Source: Nocardioides luti (GTDB lineage: Bacteria > Actinomycetota > Actinomycetes > Propionibacteriales > Nocardioidaceae). From it: a stretch of 64,000 nucleotides of DNA. The stretch lies in contig NZ_JACKXE010000001.1 of the NCBI RefSeq assembly GCF_014212315.1, positions 806,001 to 870,000 of the forward strand. The letters run 5' to 3'. The stretch's first letter is position 1. Each line of letters starts with the position of its first letter. The notes below the pieces were generated by a model. That model did no database searches, was not told the origin of the DNA, and was given only the letters and a program-made list of their open reading frames with translations. The position numbers were made by a program, and so were the translations under genes. This document shows positions 24,894-36,545 of this stretch, in pieces.

Positions 24894-26501
24894 TCAGCCG
24901 ACGCTGACGGCACTCCAGGCGGCAGCCGTCGCGGCGTACTGCGTGCTGCCCTGGCCGTAGAGGTCCTTGGCGGCGTTCAGCGTCGCCGTGCGGGCCCCTG
25001 CGTAGTTGGTGTTCGACGTCATGTAGACCGTCAGGGCGCGGAACCAGATCTTCTGCGCGGCGTCGCGGCCGACACCGGTGACCGTCGAGCCGTTGCAGGT
25101 CGGCGAGTTGTGGGCGACCCCGTTGATGGTCTTGGCGCCCGAGCCCTCGGCCAGCAGGTAGAAGAAGTGGTTGCCGATGCCGGACGAGTAGTGCACGTCG
25201 TCCTGGCCCGCGAGCGCGGAGTAGCAGTCGTACGACGCGCCGTCGCTGCTCGGCTTGTCCATGCGGCGGAAGCCGACGTGGTTCTTGAGGTCGAACTCCT
25301 CGCCGATGAGGTAGTCGCCCGGGTCGCTGGCGTTGGCGGCGAAGAACTCCACCATCGTGCCGAAGATGTCCGAGGTGGCCTCGTTGAGGCCGCCCGACTC
25401 GCCCGAGTAGGTCAGGCCGGCGGTGTTCTCCGTGACGCCGTGCGACATCTCGTGCCCGGCGACGTCCAGTGAGACGAGCGGGCCGTAGTTGGTGCCGTCA
25501 CCGTCGCCGTAGGTCATCTTGGTGCCGTCCCAGAAGGCGTTGACATAGCCGCTGCCGTAGTGGACGCGGTTGTAGGAGCCCTTGCCGGTGCCGAAGATGC
25601 CGTTGCGGCCGTGGACCTGGTTGTAGTAGTCCCAGGTCTCGTTGGTGCCGTACTGCGCGTCGACGGCCGCCGACTCGCGGCTGCTGGTGGTGCCGTTGCC
25701 GAAGGACGTGTCGGGGCTGGTGAACAGCGTGCCGGTCTTGCAGCCGGAGCCGAAGTACGAGCACAGCGCCGAGTCCTGGGCGTTGCCCATGTCGGTCGTG
25801 TAGGTGTTGCCGCGGGTCGGGTCCTTGAGCTGGTAGGTCGAGCCCGACTGCGTGAGCTGCAGCGGCACCGTGCCGCCGTAGAGCGATTGGCCGGAGCCGT
25901 CGACGGTCTCGATCTGCTCCTCGCGGCGGATCACCGCGCCGGACTTCGCGTCGACGTACGTCGCGAGGCGGCTGGGGGTGCCGTCCTTCTGCACGCCGCC
26001 GGTCATGACCTGCCAGGCCAGGCGCGGGGCGCCGGAGGTGGCGTCCACGACGAGCGTGGGGGCACCCGCGCTCTTGAGGCCCGCGATGGTGCGGGTGGCC
26101 TTCGCCGGGGCGAGGGCGCGGCTGGTGGCGGCGGAGGCGGCCACGGCCGGGCGCGTGGACAGCGTGAGCGGCGCCTTCAGCGTCTGGCTGACACCGCGCC
26201 AGCCCTTGCTCGCGCCGCGGTGGACCACGAGGTCGCCGCCGAGGACCGGGATCCCGTCGATGGTGCGCTGCATCCGCACGTGCGTGGCGCCGTTGGCGTC
26301 CGTGATCGTGTCGGTGACCCGGAAGGCCTGGCCCTCCGTGCTCCGGGCGGCACCCGGGTGCTGCTGGAGCGCCGCGACCGCCGCGGAGGCGATCGAGGGC
26401 TGGCCGGGGCGGGCGTCGGCGGTGAGGCTGCCGGCCGTCTGGACACCCAAGGTGCTGGCGGCGAGGACGGCCGCGGTGGCGAGTCCGAGTGTCTTGCGCA
26501 T
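24894..26501 (-). CDS. Secreted thermolysin-like neutral metalloprotease (M4)
   Basis: A 535-residue preproenzyme. A signal peptide (MRKTLGLATAAVLAASTLG) and an FTP/PepSY propeptide (about 30-190) precede the catalytic domain. The zinc site is HEMSH at 350-354 with Glu374 in NEATSD; the catalytic His437 is in DVHYSSGIGN. The Asn/Gly/Tyr-rich catalytic domain is typical of an exported mature enzyme. ATG at 26501 was preferred to 26549, which lacks a signal-like start; AGAGGG lies nine bases upstream. The product should be an extracellular protease. Confidence 0.95.
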   Translation of the reverse strand: MRKTLGLATAAVLAASTLGVQTAGSLTADARPGQPSIASAAVAALQQHPGAARSTEGQAFRVTDTITDANGATHVRMQRTIDGIPVLGGDLVVHRGASKGWRGVSQTLKAPLTLSTRPAVAASAATSRALAPAKATRTIAGLKSAGAPTLVVDATSGAPRLAWQVMTGGVQKDGTPSRLATYVDAKSGAVIRREEQIETVDGSGQSLYGGTVPLQLTQSGSTYQLKDPTRGNTYTTDMGNAQDSALCSYFGSGCKTGTLFTSPDTSFGNGTTSSRESAAVDAQYGTNETWDYYNQVHGRNGIFGTGKGSYNRVHYGSGYVNAFWDGTKMTYGDGDGTNYGPLVSLDVAGHEMSHGVTENTAGLTYSGESGGLNEATSDIFGTMVEFFAANASDPGDYLIGEEFDLKNHVGFRRMDKPSSDGASYDCYSALAGQDDVHYSSGIGNHFFYLLAEGSGAKTINGVAHNSPTCNGSTVTGVGRDAAQKIWFRALTVYMTSNTNYAGARTATLNAAKDLYGQGSTQYAATAAAWSAVSVG

Positions 26502-26643
26502 GAAGATGGTCCCTCTCGTCGTTCGCTTGGTTTTCGCAAACCCTTGCAAGGCTCAACGAGAGAGGGAACCGGACGTCACCTGCAGGTCTGTGCAACGCAC
26601 GAACCTGCAGAAGTACGCCGCGGGCACGGCCGGCGGGGCTTGG

Positions 26644-28711
<2,068 letters not shown>

Positions 28712-28715
<4 letters not shown>

Positions 28716-29260
28716 GCCCGACCGACCTCGGCACCCTCGTCCTGGTCCTGCTCGCCGCGGCGGTCGTCGCGGGGGCCTGGGGCTGGACGCGCGCGGGCGC
28801 CTGGATCTGGGCGCCGGTGACGGCCGTGGCCCTGGCGGCGGCCGCGGTCGTGGCCGCGGTCCCCGACCGCGTCGACCTCGACGGTCGCGCGCTCGTGGCC
28901 CTGCTGGTCGTGCTCGCCGGGACGCTCGCGGTCGTCGGCGGCGGACCGGTCACCACCCGGGTCTTCGACCTCGTCGACGGCCAGGAGCACACCCGCCCGG
29001 ACGACACCCTGGACCACGCCGGCGAGGTGCTGCGGGGCGGTGCGTGGATCGGCGCGCTGGAGCGCGCCGCGGTCTTCGCCAGCCTCGCGGTCGGCCAGCC
29101 CGAGGGCGTCGCGATCGTGCTGGCCCTCAAGGGGCTGGGCCGCTACCCCGAGCTGCGCAACGGCGAGGTCGCCGGCGCGGCCGAGCGCTTCATCATCGGC
29201 ACCTTCACGAGCGTGCTCTGGGCGGCCGCCTGCGCCGGCGTCGTCCGCCTGCTCGTCTGA
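28712..29260 (+). CDS. DUF3307-like membrane protein
   Basis: A 182-residue protein with about four or five hydrophobic segments. An N-terminal Ala/Val-rich pair of helices is followed by LVDGQEHTRPDD and a conserved-looking second half (GGAWIGALERAAVF, LALKGLGRYPELRN, ERFIIGTFTSVLWAAAC). That half resembles the end of DUF3307 proteins, which are found beside SatD in other bacteria. It is coupled to the SatD-like gene by ATGA. The function of the pair is unknown. Confidence 0.6.
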
Positions 29261-29266
29261 GCGTGC

Positions 29267-30655
29267 CTACGCGGGGCCGACGATCGCGAGTACCTCGGGC
29301 TGGGTGAACAGCTCGCGGGCGATCGCGTGGACGTCGTCGAGGGTGACCGCATCGATGCGCGCCATCACCTCGTCGATGCTCAGCAGCTCGTCGTAGACCA
29401 GCTCGGCCTTGCCGATGCGCGACATCCGGGAGCCGGAGTCCTCCAGGCCGAGCACCAGTCCCCCGCGCAGCTGGCCCTTGCCCCGGGACAGCTCCTCGGC
29501 GGTGATGCCGTCGGCCGCGATCTTGGCGAGCTCCTCGCGCACCACGGCCAGCACGTCGTCCAGCTTGCTGGGCAGGCAGCCCACCGCGACGCCAACCAGG
29601 CCGGAGTCGGCGTGGTGGCTGGCGAAGGAGAAGACGGAGTAGGCCAGGCCGCGGCGCTCGCGGACCTCCTGGAAGAGGCGGCTGGAGGTGCCGCCGCCCA
29701 GGGCGGTGTTGAGCACGCCGAGGGCGAAGCGGCGCTCGTCCTGCCGGTGCAGGCCGGCGACGCCGAGCACGACGTTCACCTGCTCGAAGGGGCGGGTCGC
29801 CTCGCTCAGGCCGGGGGTGACCCGGCGGCCCCGGGCGTGGCCGCGGGGCGGGACCGGGGGCTCGTCGCCCTCGAGGAAGCCGTTGCGGCCGAAGGCCCGT
29901 CGCACCAGCCGCACCAGCGCGGCGTGGTCGACGTTGCCGGCGGCCGAGACGACCATGTTGGCCGGCCGGTAGTGCCGCTTCTGGAACCGGGCGATCTGGG
30001 CCCGGGTCAGGGCGCGGATCGACTCCTCGGTGCCGGCGATGCCGCGTCCGAGGGGCGAGTCGCCCCACGCCTGCGCGGCGAAGAGGTTGTGGACGACGTC
30101 ATCGGGATCGTCGTCGTGCATGGCGATCTCGTCGAGGATCACGTCGCGCTCGGCCTCGACGTCCTCGGGAGCCAGCGTGGAGTTGGTGATCATGTCGCCG
30201 AGCACGTCCACGGCCAGCGGCAGGTCCTCGTCGAGGACCCGCGCGTGGAAGCAGGTGTACTCCTTGGCGGTGAAGGCGTTGAACTCACCCCCGACGGCGT
30301 CGAGCGCCACGGAGATGTCGAGCGCCGAGCGCTCGCTGGTGCCCTTGAAGAGCAGGTGCTCGAGGAAGTGCGAGCAGCCGTGCAGGCGGGGCGTCTCGTC
30401 GCGGGAGCCGACGCCGACCCACACGCCGATACTGGCGGAACGGGTGCCGGCCAGCTGCTCGGAGATGACCCGGAGCCCGCCGGTCAGGACGGTACGCCGG
30501 ACCCGGGAGGTGACCTGGCCGTCGGCGCCCGTCTCGGTCTGCAGCGTGCGGGTGCTGCCGACCTTCTGGGTGGCCCGGGCCGAGGGGGCGGGAGAAGCCG
30601 ACGACCGGCCGGCGGTTGCCCGCCGGCCGGTCGTCGTCGCGTTGCTCTGCGTCAC
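29267..30655 (-). CDS. M16-family zinc peptidase
   Basis: A 462-residue pitrilysin-type peptidase of the mycobacterial Rv2782c/PepR kind. The inverted zinc motif HFLEH is in GCSHFLEHLLFKGT, near residue 96, with the downstream ligand Glu in AERDVILDEI. A second, non-catalytic M16 half follows, with RLFQEVRERRGLAYSV. The first 45 residues are a polar low-complexity leader. GTG at 30655 lies seven bases after the pnp stop, so the two form one operon, a common actinobacterial arrangement. Confidence 0.92.
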   Translation of the reverse strand: MTQSNATTTGRRATAGRSSASPAPSARATQKVGSTRTLQTETGADGQVTSRVRRTVLTGGLRVISEQLAGTRSASIGVWVGVGSRDETPRLHGCSHFLEHLLFKGTSERSALDISVALDAVGGEFNAFTAKEYTCFHARVLDEDLPLAVDVLGDMITNSTLAPEDVEAERDVILDEIAMHDDDPDDVVHNLFAAQAWGDSPLGRGIAGTEESIRALTRAQIARFQKRHYRPANMVVSAAGNVDHAALVRLVRRAFGRNGFLEGDEPPVPPRGHARGRRVTPGLSEATRPFEQVNVVLGVAGLHRQDERRFALGVLNTALGGGTSSRLFQEVRERRGLAYSVFSFASHHADSGLVGVAVGCLPSKLDDVLAVVREELAKIAADGITAEELSRGKGQLRGGLVLGLEDSGSRMSRIGKAELVYDELLSIDEVMARIDAVTLDDVHAIARELFTQPEVLAIVGPA

Positions 30656-30662
30656 GCAGTGA

Positions 30663-32903
30663 TCACTCGGCCGCGGGGGCTTCGGCAGCGGCGTCCGCAG
30701 GCGCCTCGTCCTCGAGCACCGGGGCGAGCGAGAGCTTGCCGCGGTCGTCGATCTCGGCGATCTGGACCTGGATCTTCTGGCCGACGGACAGCACGTCCTC
30801 GACCGCGTCGACCCGCTTGCCGCCGGCGAGGCCGCGCAGCTTGCTGATGTGCAGCAGGCCGTCCTTGCCGGGCATCAGCGAGACGAACGCACCGAAGTTC
30901 GTCGTCTTGACGACCGTGCCGAGGTAGCGCTCGCCGACCTCGGGCATGGTCGGGTTGGCGATCGCGTTGACGGCCTGACGGGCGGCCTCGGCCGCCTCGC
31001 CGTTGGTCGCACCGATGTAGATCGTGCCGTCGTCCTCGATGGACAGCGACGCACCGGTGTCGTCCTGGATCTGGTTGATGATCTTGCCCTTCGGGCCGAT
31101 GACCTCACCGATCTTGTCGACGGGGATGCGCACCGTGATGATCCGCGGGGCGTGCACCGACATCTCCTCGGGCTCGTCGATGGCCTCGGCCATGACGTCG
31201 AGGATCGCGAGACGGGCGTCCTTGGCCTGGTTCAGCGCCGCAGCGAGGACCTCGGCCGGAATGCCGTCGAGCTTGGTGTCGAGCTGCAGCGCCGTGACGA
31301 ACTGGCGCGTGCCGGCGACCTTGAAGTCCATGTCGCCCATGGCGTCCTCGGCACCGAGGATGTCGGTCAGCGCGACGTACTGCGTCTGGCCGTCGACCTC
31401 GCCGGAGATGAGACCCATGGCGATACCGGCGACGGGAGCCTTGAGCGGCACACCGGCCTGCAGCAGCGACAGGGTCGAGGCGCAGACCGAGCCCATCGAG
31501 GTGGAGCCGTTGGAGCCCATGGCCTCGGAGAGCTGGCGGATCGCGTAGGGGAACGTCTCGCGGTTCGGCAGGACGGGGAGGAGCGCGCGGCGCGCGAGCG
31601 CACCGTGGCCGACCTCGCGGCGCTTGGGCGAGCCCACGCGACCGGTCTCACCGGTGGAGAACGGCGGGAAGACGTACTTGTGCATGTAGCGGCGCGTCTT
31701 CTCGGGGCTGAGCGTGTCGAGCTTCTGCTCGAGGGTCAGCATGTTGAGCGTGGTGACACCCAGGATCTGGGTCTCGCCGCGCTCGAACAGGGCCGAGCCG
31801 TGGACCCGCGGGATCACGCCGACCTCGGCGTGCAACGGACGGATGTCGGCGAGGCCGCGACCGTCCATGCGGATCTTGTCGCGCAGGACGCGGGTGCGCA
31901 TGAGGCTCTTCGTGACCGACTTGAAGGCGGCCCCGATCTCCTTCTCGCGACCCTCGAACTGCGGGCCGACCTGCTCGAGCAGGGACGCCTTGACGTCGTC
32001 GAGGGCGGCCTCGCGCTCGAGCTTGTCGGCGATGACCAGGGCGGCGGTGGTGCCCTCGGTCGCGGCGGCGGCGACGGCGTCGTAGACGTCGTCCTCGTAG
32101 TCGAGGAAGACCGGGAAGTCCTGGACGGGCTTGGCGGCCTGCTTGGCCAGCTCGGCCTGGGCCTCGCACAGCTGCTTGATGAAGGGCTTGGCGGCGTCGA
32201 GGCCACCGGCCACGATCTCCTCCGACGGCGCGGTGGCGCCGTTGAGGACGAGCTCGTAGGTGTCCTCGGGGGCCTCGGCCTCCACCATCATGATCGCGAC
32301 GTCACCGGAGTCGGTGACCCGACCGGCGACGACCATGTCGAAGACGGCCTTCTCGAGCTGCGTGTGGCTCGGGAACGCGACCCACTGGCCCTCGATGAGG
32401 GCGACGCGGACGCCACCGACGGGGCCGGAGAAGGGCAGGCCGGAGAGCTGGGTGGAGAGCGACGCGGCGTTGATCGCGAGCACGTCGTAGGGCTGGTCGG
32501 GGTCGAGCGCCATCACGGTGATGACGACCTGGACCTCGTTGCGCAGACCCTTCTTGAAGGTCGGGCGCAGCGGCCGGTCGATGAGGCGGCAGGTGAGGAT
32601 CGCGTCCTCGCCGGGGCGACCCTCGCTGCGGAAGAACGAGCCGGGGATCTGGCCCACGGCGTACATCCGCTCCTCGACGTCGATCGTCAGGGGGAAGAAG
32701 TCGAAGTGGTCCTTGGGGTGCTTGCCGGCCGTGGTGGCCGACAGGAGCATCGTGTCGTCGTCGAGGTAGGCGGTCACCGAACCGGCGGCCTGGCGGGCGA
32801 GCAGCCCGGTCTCGAACTTCACGGTGCGGGTGCCGAACTTGCCGTTGTCGAGAACGGTCTCGACGGCGGAGATCACGGGTCCCGCGTTGTCGGTCTGGGT
32901 CAA
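30663..32903 (-). CDS. pnp: Polyribonucleotide nucleotidyltransferase (PNPase)
   Basis: A 746-residue phosphorolytic 3'-5' exoribonuclease of the RNA degradosome. Two RNase PH domains are joined by a helical linker. [21 protein letters not shown] and [18 protein letters not shown] segments lie in the second PH domain. KH ([16 protein letters not shown]) and S1 ([26 protein letters not shown]) domains close it, with an acidic Ala-rich tail. The start is TTG at 32903, chosen from the family N-terminus and the AAAGGGATG upstream; no in-frame ATG or GTG fits better. A rare start plus a long spacer to rpsO suggests post-transcriptional control. Confidence 0.96.
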   Translation of the reverse strand: MTQTDNAGPVISAVETVLDNGKFGTRTVKFETGLLARQAAGSVTAYLDDDTMLLSATTAGKHPKDHFDFFPLTIDVEERMYAVGQIPGSFFRSEGRPGEDAILTCRLIDRPLRPTFKKGLRNEVQVVITVMALDPDQPYDVLAINAASLSTQLSGLPFSGPVGGVRVALIEGQWVAFPSHTQLEKAVFDMVVAGRVTDSGDVAIMMVEAEAPEDTYELVLNGATAPSEEIVAGGLDAAKPFIKQLCEAQAELAKQAAKPVQDFPVFLDYEDDVYDAVAAAATEGTTAALVIADKLEREAALDDVKASLLEQVGPQFEGREKEIGAAFKSVTKSLMRTRVLRDKIRMDGRGLADIRPLHAEVGVIPRVHGSALFERGETQILGVTTLNMLTLEQKLDTLSPEKTRRYMHKYVFPPFSTGETGRVGSPKRREVGHGALARRALLPVLPNRETFPYAIRQLSEAMGSNGSTSMGSVCASTLSLLQAGVPLKAPVAGIAMGLISGEVDGQTQYVALTDILGAEDAMGDMDFKVAGTRQFVTALQLDTKLDGIPAEVLAAALNQAKDARLAILDVMAEAIDEPEEMSVHAPRIITVRIPVDKIGEVIGPKGKIINQIQDDTGASLSIEDDGTIYIGATNGEAAEAARQAVNAIANPTMPEVGERYLGTVVKTTNFGAFVSLMPGKDGLLHISKLRGLAGGKRVDAVEDVLSVGQKIQVQIAEIDDRGKLSLAPVLEDEAPADAAAEAPAAE

Positions 32904-32983
32904 GGGTTCATCCCTTTTCTCTGTTTCGCGGAGCGAGCCGCGGCGTCCCGCTGGGTCGGCGGGTGTCTCCTCGTGGAGAGGTG

Positions 32984-33016
32984 CCCCGCCGGGTGGTCCC
33001 CCACCCGGTGGCGGGG
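32984..33016 (-). terminator. Hairpin between rpsO and pnp
   Basis: CCCCGCCGGGTGG at 32984-32996 pairs with CCACCC (33001-33006) and GGCGGGG (33010-33016), with a 3-base GGT bulge. It may be a partial terminator or an RNase processing site in the rpsO-pnp transcript. Confidence 0.6.
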
Positions 33017-33090
33017 GGGCCGGTCTTCGATCGAGGCCCGCAGATCGTGCGCCCGGCGACGGGCGTCTGCTCGCGGACGAGCGGTGGCTT

Positions 33091-33111
33091 GTGGTCGAGC
33101 CTGTCGAGATC
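33091..33111 (+). repeat. GTGGTCGAG...CTGTCGAGATC repeat copy
   Basis: GTGGTCGAGC followed by CTGTCGAGATC resembles the end motifs (GGTGGTTGAG / GTCTCGAAACC) of the dispersed elements at 8.7 and 63 kb. It is a short form without a core. Confidence 0.5.
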
Positions 33112-33272
33112 TGAGGGCCACTACCGAGGACCGGGCCAGAACGTGCGGGTCGCTCCTGGTTTCGTGGGTGTTGAGTTGTGTGGTGCGCCGGGTCCGAGAC
33201 TAGTCGTCCCCGGCCGAAATGCGACGGAGCGGCCACCCACGAGGGGCAGCCGCTCCCCACATCAAGCTGGGG

Positions 33273-33548
33273 TCAACGACGCAGGCCGAGGCGCTCGACG
33301 ATCGAGCGGTAGCGCGCGATCTCGGTCTTCTGCAGGTAGTTGAGCAGCCGGCGGCGCTGGCCCACGAGGAGCAGCAGGCCACGGCGGCTGTGGTGGTCGT
33401 GCTTGTGCGTCTTCAGGTGCTCGGTCAGGTGGCTGATCCGGTAGCTGAGGAGCGCGACCTGGACCTCCGGCGAACCGGTGTCACCCTCGGTCGTGGCGTA
33501 CTCGGCGATGATCTTCTTCTTGGTCTCCGCGTCGGTACCGATCGACAT
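33273..33548 (-). CDS. rpsO: 30S ribosomal protein S15
   Basis: A 91-residue primary 16S rRNA-binding protein of the small subunit. It has the normal length and the consensus segments [34 protein letters not shown] (residues about 24-57) and [16 protein letters not shown] at 33548 has GGAGCTCCTGC upstream. In most actinobacteria it follows ribF directly; here about 19 kb lies between them. Confidence 0.98.
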   Translation of the reverse strand: MSIGTDAETKKKIIAEYATTEGDTGSPEVQVALLSYRISHLTEHLKTHKHDHHSRRGLLLLVGQRRRLLNYLQKTEIARYRSIVERLGLRR

Positions 33549-33785
33549 GCAGGAGCTCCTTCCGGCCCGTGGGGCCACTCGTTGCGCGGCGCTCCAGGTC
33601 TGAACTCCTGGGGCTCTCTGGATCCGCGGCCGTTGGACGGCAGTCGTCGCCCGCTGGGGGGCAACCGGTCAAGACTAGCAACGCGGGGGTCGTACGCCGA
33701 ATCGCGTCGGGCGCGGCTCCGCCCCGGGCCGACCGTGGTCGGCGTCCGGGGCGGAGGGTGGGACGGGAGGTGCGGTGCGGGTCGC

Positions 33786-34034
33786 TCAGACGGTCGGGGG
33801 GACGTCGTCGCGACGCTCGCTGACGGTGCGGGAGCCGTCGGCGTGGGTGGTGACCGCCGTCGAGCGGCGGCTGCGGTTCATCTGGACGGCCGTGAGGACG
33901 ATGATCAGCACGCCGGCGAGGGCGAGGATCCAGCCGAGCGTAGGCACCTCGACGGAGCCGATCTGGGTGTCGTTGACCGCGAACACCAGGATCAGCCCGA
34001 GCGCGAGGAGGAAGACTCCGAGTCCGTATCCCAT
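33786..34034 (-). CDS. DUF6458-type small membrane protein
   Basis: An 82-residue protein beginning MGYGLGVFLLALGLILVF, with a second helix LGWILALAGVLIIVLTAV. The conserved GxGLGxFLLxxGxILxFAVND opening matches the actinobacterial DUF6458 family of unknown function. The C-terminal tail is basic then acidic (MNRSRRS, SERRDDVPP). A GGGAACG stretch precedes the ATG. It is divergent from the molybdopterin enzyme gene and is the first gene of the inserted accessory region. Confidence 0.82.
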   Translation of the reverse strand: MGYGLGVFLLALGLILVFAVNDTQIGSVEVPTLGWILALAGVLIIVLTAVQMNRSRRSTAVTTHADGSRTVSERRDDVPPTV

Positions 34035-34148
34035 GGGTCGTTCCCTTCAGGTGGGGCGCCCCCACGTCGGGAGCGCACGTCGGCAGGCTAGCCCCCGCGC
34101 GACGCGATCTCGTGGACCCGCCGCCCGTGGCGGTGGGCTGGTGGCACG

Positions 34149-36308
34149 ATGACGCGCGTGGGCATCCTGACGAACGGTCCCGTACCCGATGACTTCACCG
34201 GCAAGCGCCTCGGCGTGTGCAACCTGTGCGAGGCGATCTGCGGCCTGGAGCTGACGATCGAGCGCGGCACGGTGACCGGGGTGCGGGGCAACCCCGACGA
34301 CCCGCTCTCGCGCGGGCACGTGTGCCCCAAGGGCGTCGCGATCGCCGACATCCACGCGGACCCCGACCGGCTGCGGCGCCCGGTGCGCCGCGTGGGCGAG
34401 GGCGCGGACGCGACCTGGGTCGAGATCGGCTGGGACGAGGCGCTCGACCGGGTGGCCGACGGGCTGGCGGCCGCGATCAACGACCACGGCCGCGACGCGG
34501 TCGGCATCTACCTCGGCAACCCGAACGCCCACAGCCTCGGCTCGCTCACCCACGGCACCGCGATGGTCAAGACCTTCCGGACCCGCAACAAGTTCAGCGC
34601 CACCTCCGTCGACCAGCTCCCCCACCAGTTTCTTGCCCACCTGATGTACGGCCACCAGCTGTTCCTGCCGATCCCGGACATCGACCGGACGTCGTACTTC
34701 CTGGTCTTCGGGGCCAACCCGATGGCGTCGAACGGCTCGCTGATGACGGTCCCGGACTTCCCGGTCCGGCTGCGCGAGCTCAAGGCGCGCGGCGGCCGGA
34801 TGGTCGTGTTCGACCCGCGCCGCACCGAGACGGCCCGGGTCGCCAGCGAGCACCACTTCGTCCGGCCCGGCACCGACGCCTTCGTCCTGCTCGCGATGGT
34901 GCAGACGCTGCTCGCCGAGGGCCTGACCTCGCCGGCGGCGTACGTCGACGGGCTCGACGTCGTCGAGCGGGTCGTCGCCGACTTCACCCCCGAGCTCGCC
35001 GAGGCGCACAGCGGCGTGCCGGCCGAGGAGGTCCGCCGGGTCGCCCGCGACTTCGCGGCCGCGGACGGCGCCGCGGCGTACGGCCGGGTCGGCGTCTCGA
35101 CGCACGCGTTCGGCACCGTGTGCCAGTGGGCGGTCCAGCTGCTCAACCTGCTGACCGGCAACCTCGACCGCGCGGGGGGCACCCTCGTCACGACGCCCGC
35201 CATCGACGCCGTCGGGCTGGGCCTGATCGGCCGCGGGCACCACGACGTGTGGCGCAGCCGGGTGCGGGGGCTGCCGGAGTTCGGCGGCGAGCTGCCGGTG
35301 TCCGTCCTGCGCGAGGAGATCGAGACGCCCGGCGAGGGCCAGATCCGGGCGATGCTCACCCTGGCGGGCAACCCCGTCCTCTCGACGCCCGACGGCGCCG
35401 GGCTCGACCGCGCGATGGCCGGGCTCGACTTCGCGGCCGCGATCGACATCTACGTCAACGAGACCACCCGGCACGCCGACGTCATCCTGCCGCCGACCAC
35501 GGCCCTCGAGCGCGACCACTACGACCTGGTCTTCCACGTGCTCGCGGTCCGCGACACCGCCCGGTTCACCCCCGCGGTGCTCGCCAAGCCGGACGGCGCG
35601 CTGCACGACTGGGAGATCTACCGCGAGGTCGCCCTGCGGACCCAGGCCCGGCTGCGCACGAAGCCGCCGCTCGGGAAGCGGCTCCAGCAACGGCTGCGGC
35701 TGTCGGTCAGCCCGACGGTCATGGTGGCGGCGCTGCTGCAGCGCGGCGGGTCCGGGGCGACGATGCGGCGGCTGCGGGCCGAACCGGCCGGGGTCGACCT
35801 CGGCCCCCTGCGCACCGGGCAGCTCCCGGAGCGGATCCCGCACCGCAGCAAGCGCATCGACGCGGCGCCGGCCCTCGTCGTGGCCGACCTCGAGCGGCTG
35901 CGCGCCGTCGAGGCGCCGCAGGGCGACGACCTGCTGCTCATCGGGCGCCGCCACCAGCGCGACTGCAACTCGTGGATGCACAACTCCGAGCGGCTGACCA
36001 AGGGCAAGGAGCGCCACCAGCTGCTGATCCACCCCGAGGACCTCGCGGCCCGCGGGCTGAGCGACGGGGCCGTCGCCACCGTCGCGTCGCGCGTCGGCAG
36101 CGTGCGCGTCGAGGTGCTCGCCACCGAGGACATGATGCGGGGCGTCGTCAGCCTGCCCCACGGCTACGGGCACGGTCGTGACGGCGTACGCCTCCAGCGG
36201 GCGAACGCCGTCGCCGGCGTCTCGATCAACGACCTCACCGACCCCGAGCTGCTCGACATGACCGGCAACGCGGCGTTCAACGGCGTGCCGGTGACGGTCA
36301 CCGCCTGA
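34149..36308 (+). CDS. Molybdopterin-dependent oxidoreductase (formate dehydrogenase/DMSO reductase superfamily)
   Basis: A 719-residue enzyme. An N-terminal 4Fe-4S domain has Cys24, Cys27, Cys31 and Cys59 (CNLCEAIC...VCPKG). The bis-MGD domains follow, with GNPNAHSLG, NKFSATSVDQLPHQF, FGANPMASNG and VVFDPRRTETA, and a C-terminal dinucleotide-binding barrel from HQLLIHPEDLAARG. There is no Tat signal, so it should be cytosolic. The metal-ligand residue expected after NKFSATS is not a clear Cys or Sec, so the reaction is uncertain. It stands alone, with no electron-transfer or chaperone gene nearby; two hairpins follow it. Confidence 0.88.
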   Translation: MTRVGILTNGPVPDDFTGKRLGVCNLCEAICGLELTIERGTVTGVRGNPDDPLSRGHVCPKGVAIADIHADPDRLRRPVRRVGEGADATWVEIGWDEALDRVADGLAAAINDHGRDAVGIYLGNPNAHSLGSLTHGTAMVKTFRTRNKFSATSVDQLPHQFLAHLMYGHQLFLPIPDIDRTSYFLVFGANPMASNGSLMTVPDFPVRLRELKARGGRMVVFDPRRTETARVASEHHFVRPGTDAFVLLAMVQTLLAEGLTSPAAYVDGLDVVERVVADFTPELAEAHSGVPAEEVRRVARDFAAADGAAAYGRVGVSTHAFGTVCQWAVQLLNLLTGNLDRAGGTLVTTPAIDAVGLGLIGRGHHDVWRSRVRGLPEFGGELPVSVLREEIETPGEGQIRAMLTLAGNPVLSTPDGAGLDRAMAGLDFAAAIDIYVNETTRHADVILPPTTALERDHYDLVFHVLAVRDTARFTPAVLAKPDGALHDWEIYREVALRTQARLRTKPPLGKRLQQRLRLSVSPTVMVAALLQRGGSGATMRRLRAEPAGVDLGPLRTGQLPERIPHRSKRIDAAPALVVADLERLRAVEAPQGDDLLLIGRRHQRDCNSWMHNSERLTKGKERHQLLIHPEDLAARGLSDGAVATVASRVGSVRVEVLATEDMMRGVVSLPHGYGHGRDGVRLQRANAVAGVSINDLTDPELLDMTGNAAFNGVPVTVTA

Positions 36309-36314
36309 CCCGTT

Positions 36315-36366
36315 CGGGCCAGCCCGCCTGGCCCGGACAGGGTCGCACGACCGGGGCAACCCGGTC
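36315..36366 (+). terminator. Two consecutive hairpins after the molybdopterin enzyme
   Basis: CGGGCCA/TGGCCCG at 36315-36335 (7-base loop) is followed by GACCGGG/CCCGGTC at 36349-36366 with a GCAA tetraloop. Together they separate this gene from the acidic-repeat operon, whose own promoter must lie in 36367-36530; no clear box was found there. Confidence 0.65.
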
Positions 36367-36545
36367 GGGTGAGACATCTCCGCGTCACCCGGGGCGCGTG
36401 ACCACGCCTCGTCGACCCCGTCCCGGCGACCCCGCTCGTGGGACTACTGCACCCGCGCGGGCGGCCGTTCACTGGTGGCCATCCCACCGGCGTCACGTGC
36501 CCCTCCCAGGTCCGTGCCCCGGGTCGCGCAGAGAGGACATGGCCG

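Larger units (their letters stand above)
32904..33272 (-). other. rpsO-pnp spacer (369 bp) without a gene
   Basis: No convincing reading frame was found. The stretch holds the hairpin at 32984-33016 and a copy of the GTGGTCGAG-type repeat at 33091-33111. In other bacteria this spacer carries a terminator or an RNase III site that autoregulates pnp; a similar role is inferred. Confidence 0.6.

Noticed and set aside
24473..24913. Minus-strand frame of 146 codons over azlD and the terminator
   Set aside because: It reads through a strong bidirectional terminator and a conserved plus-strand gene.
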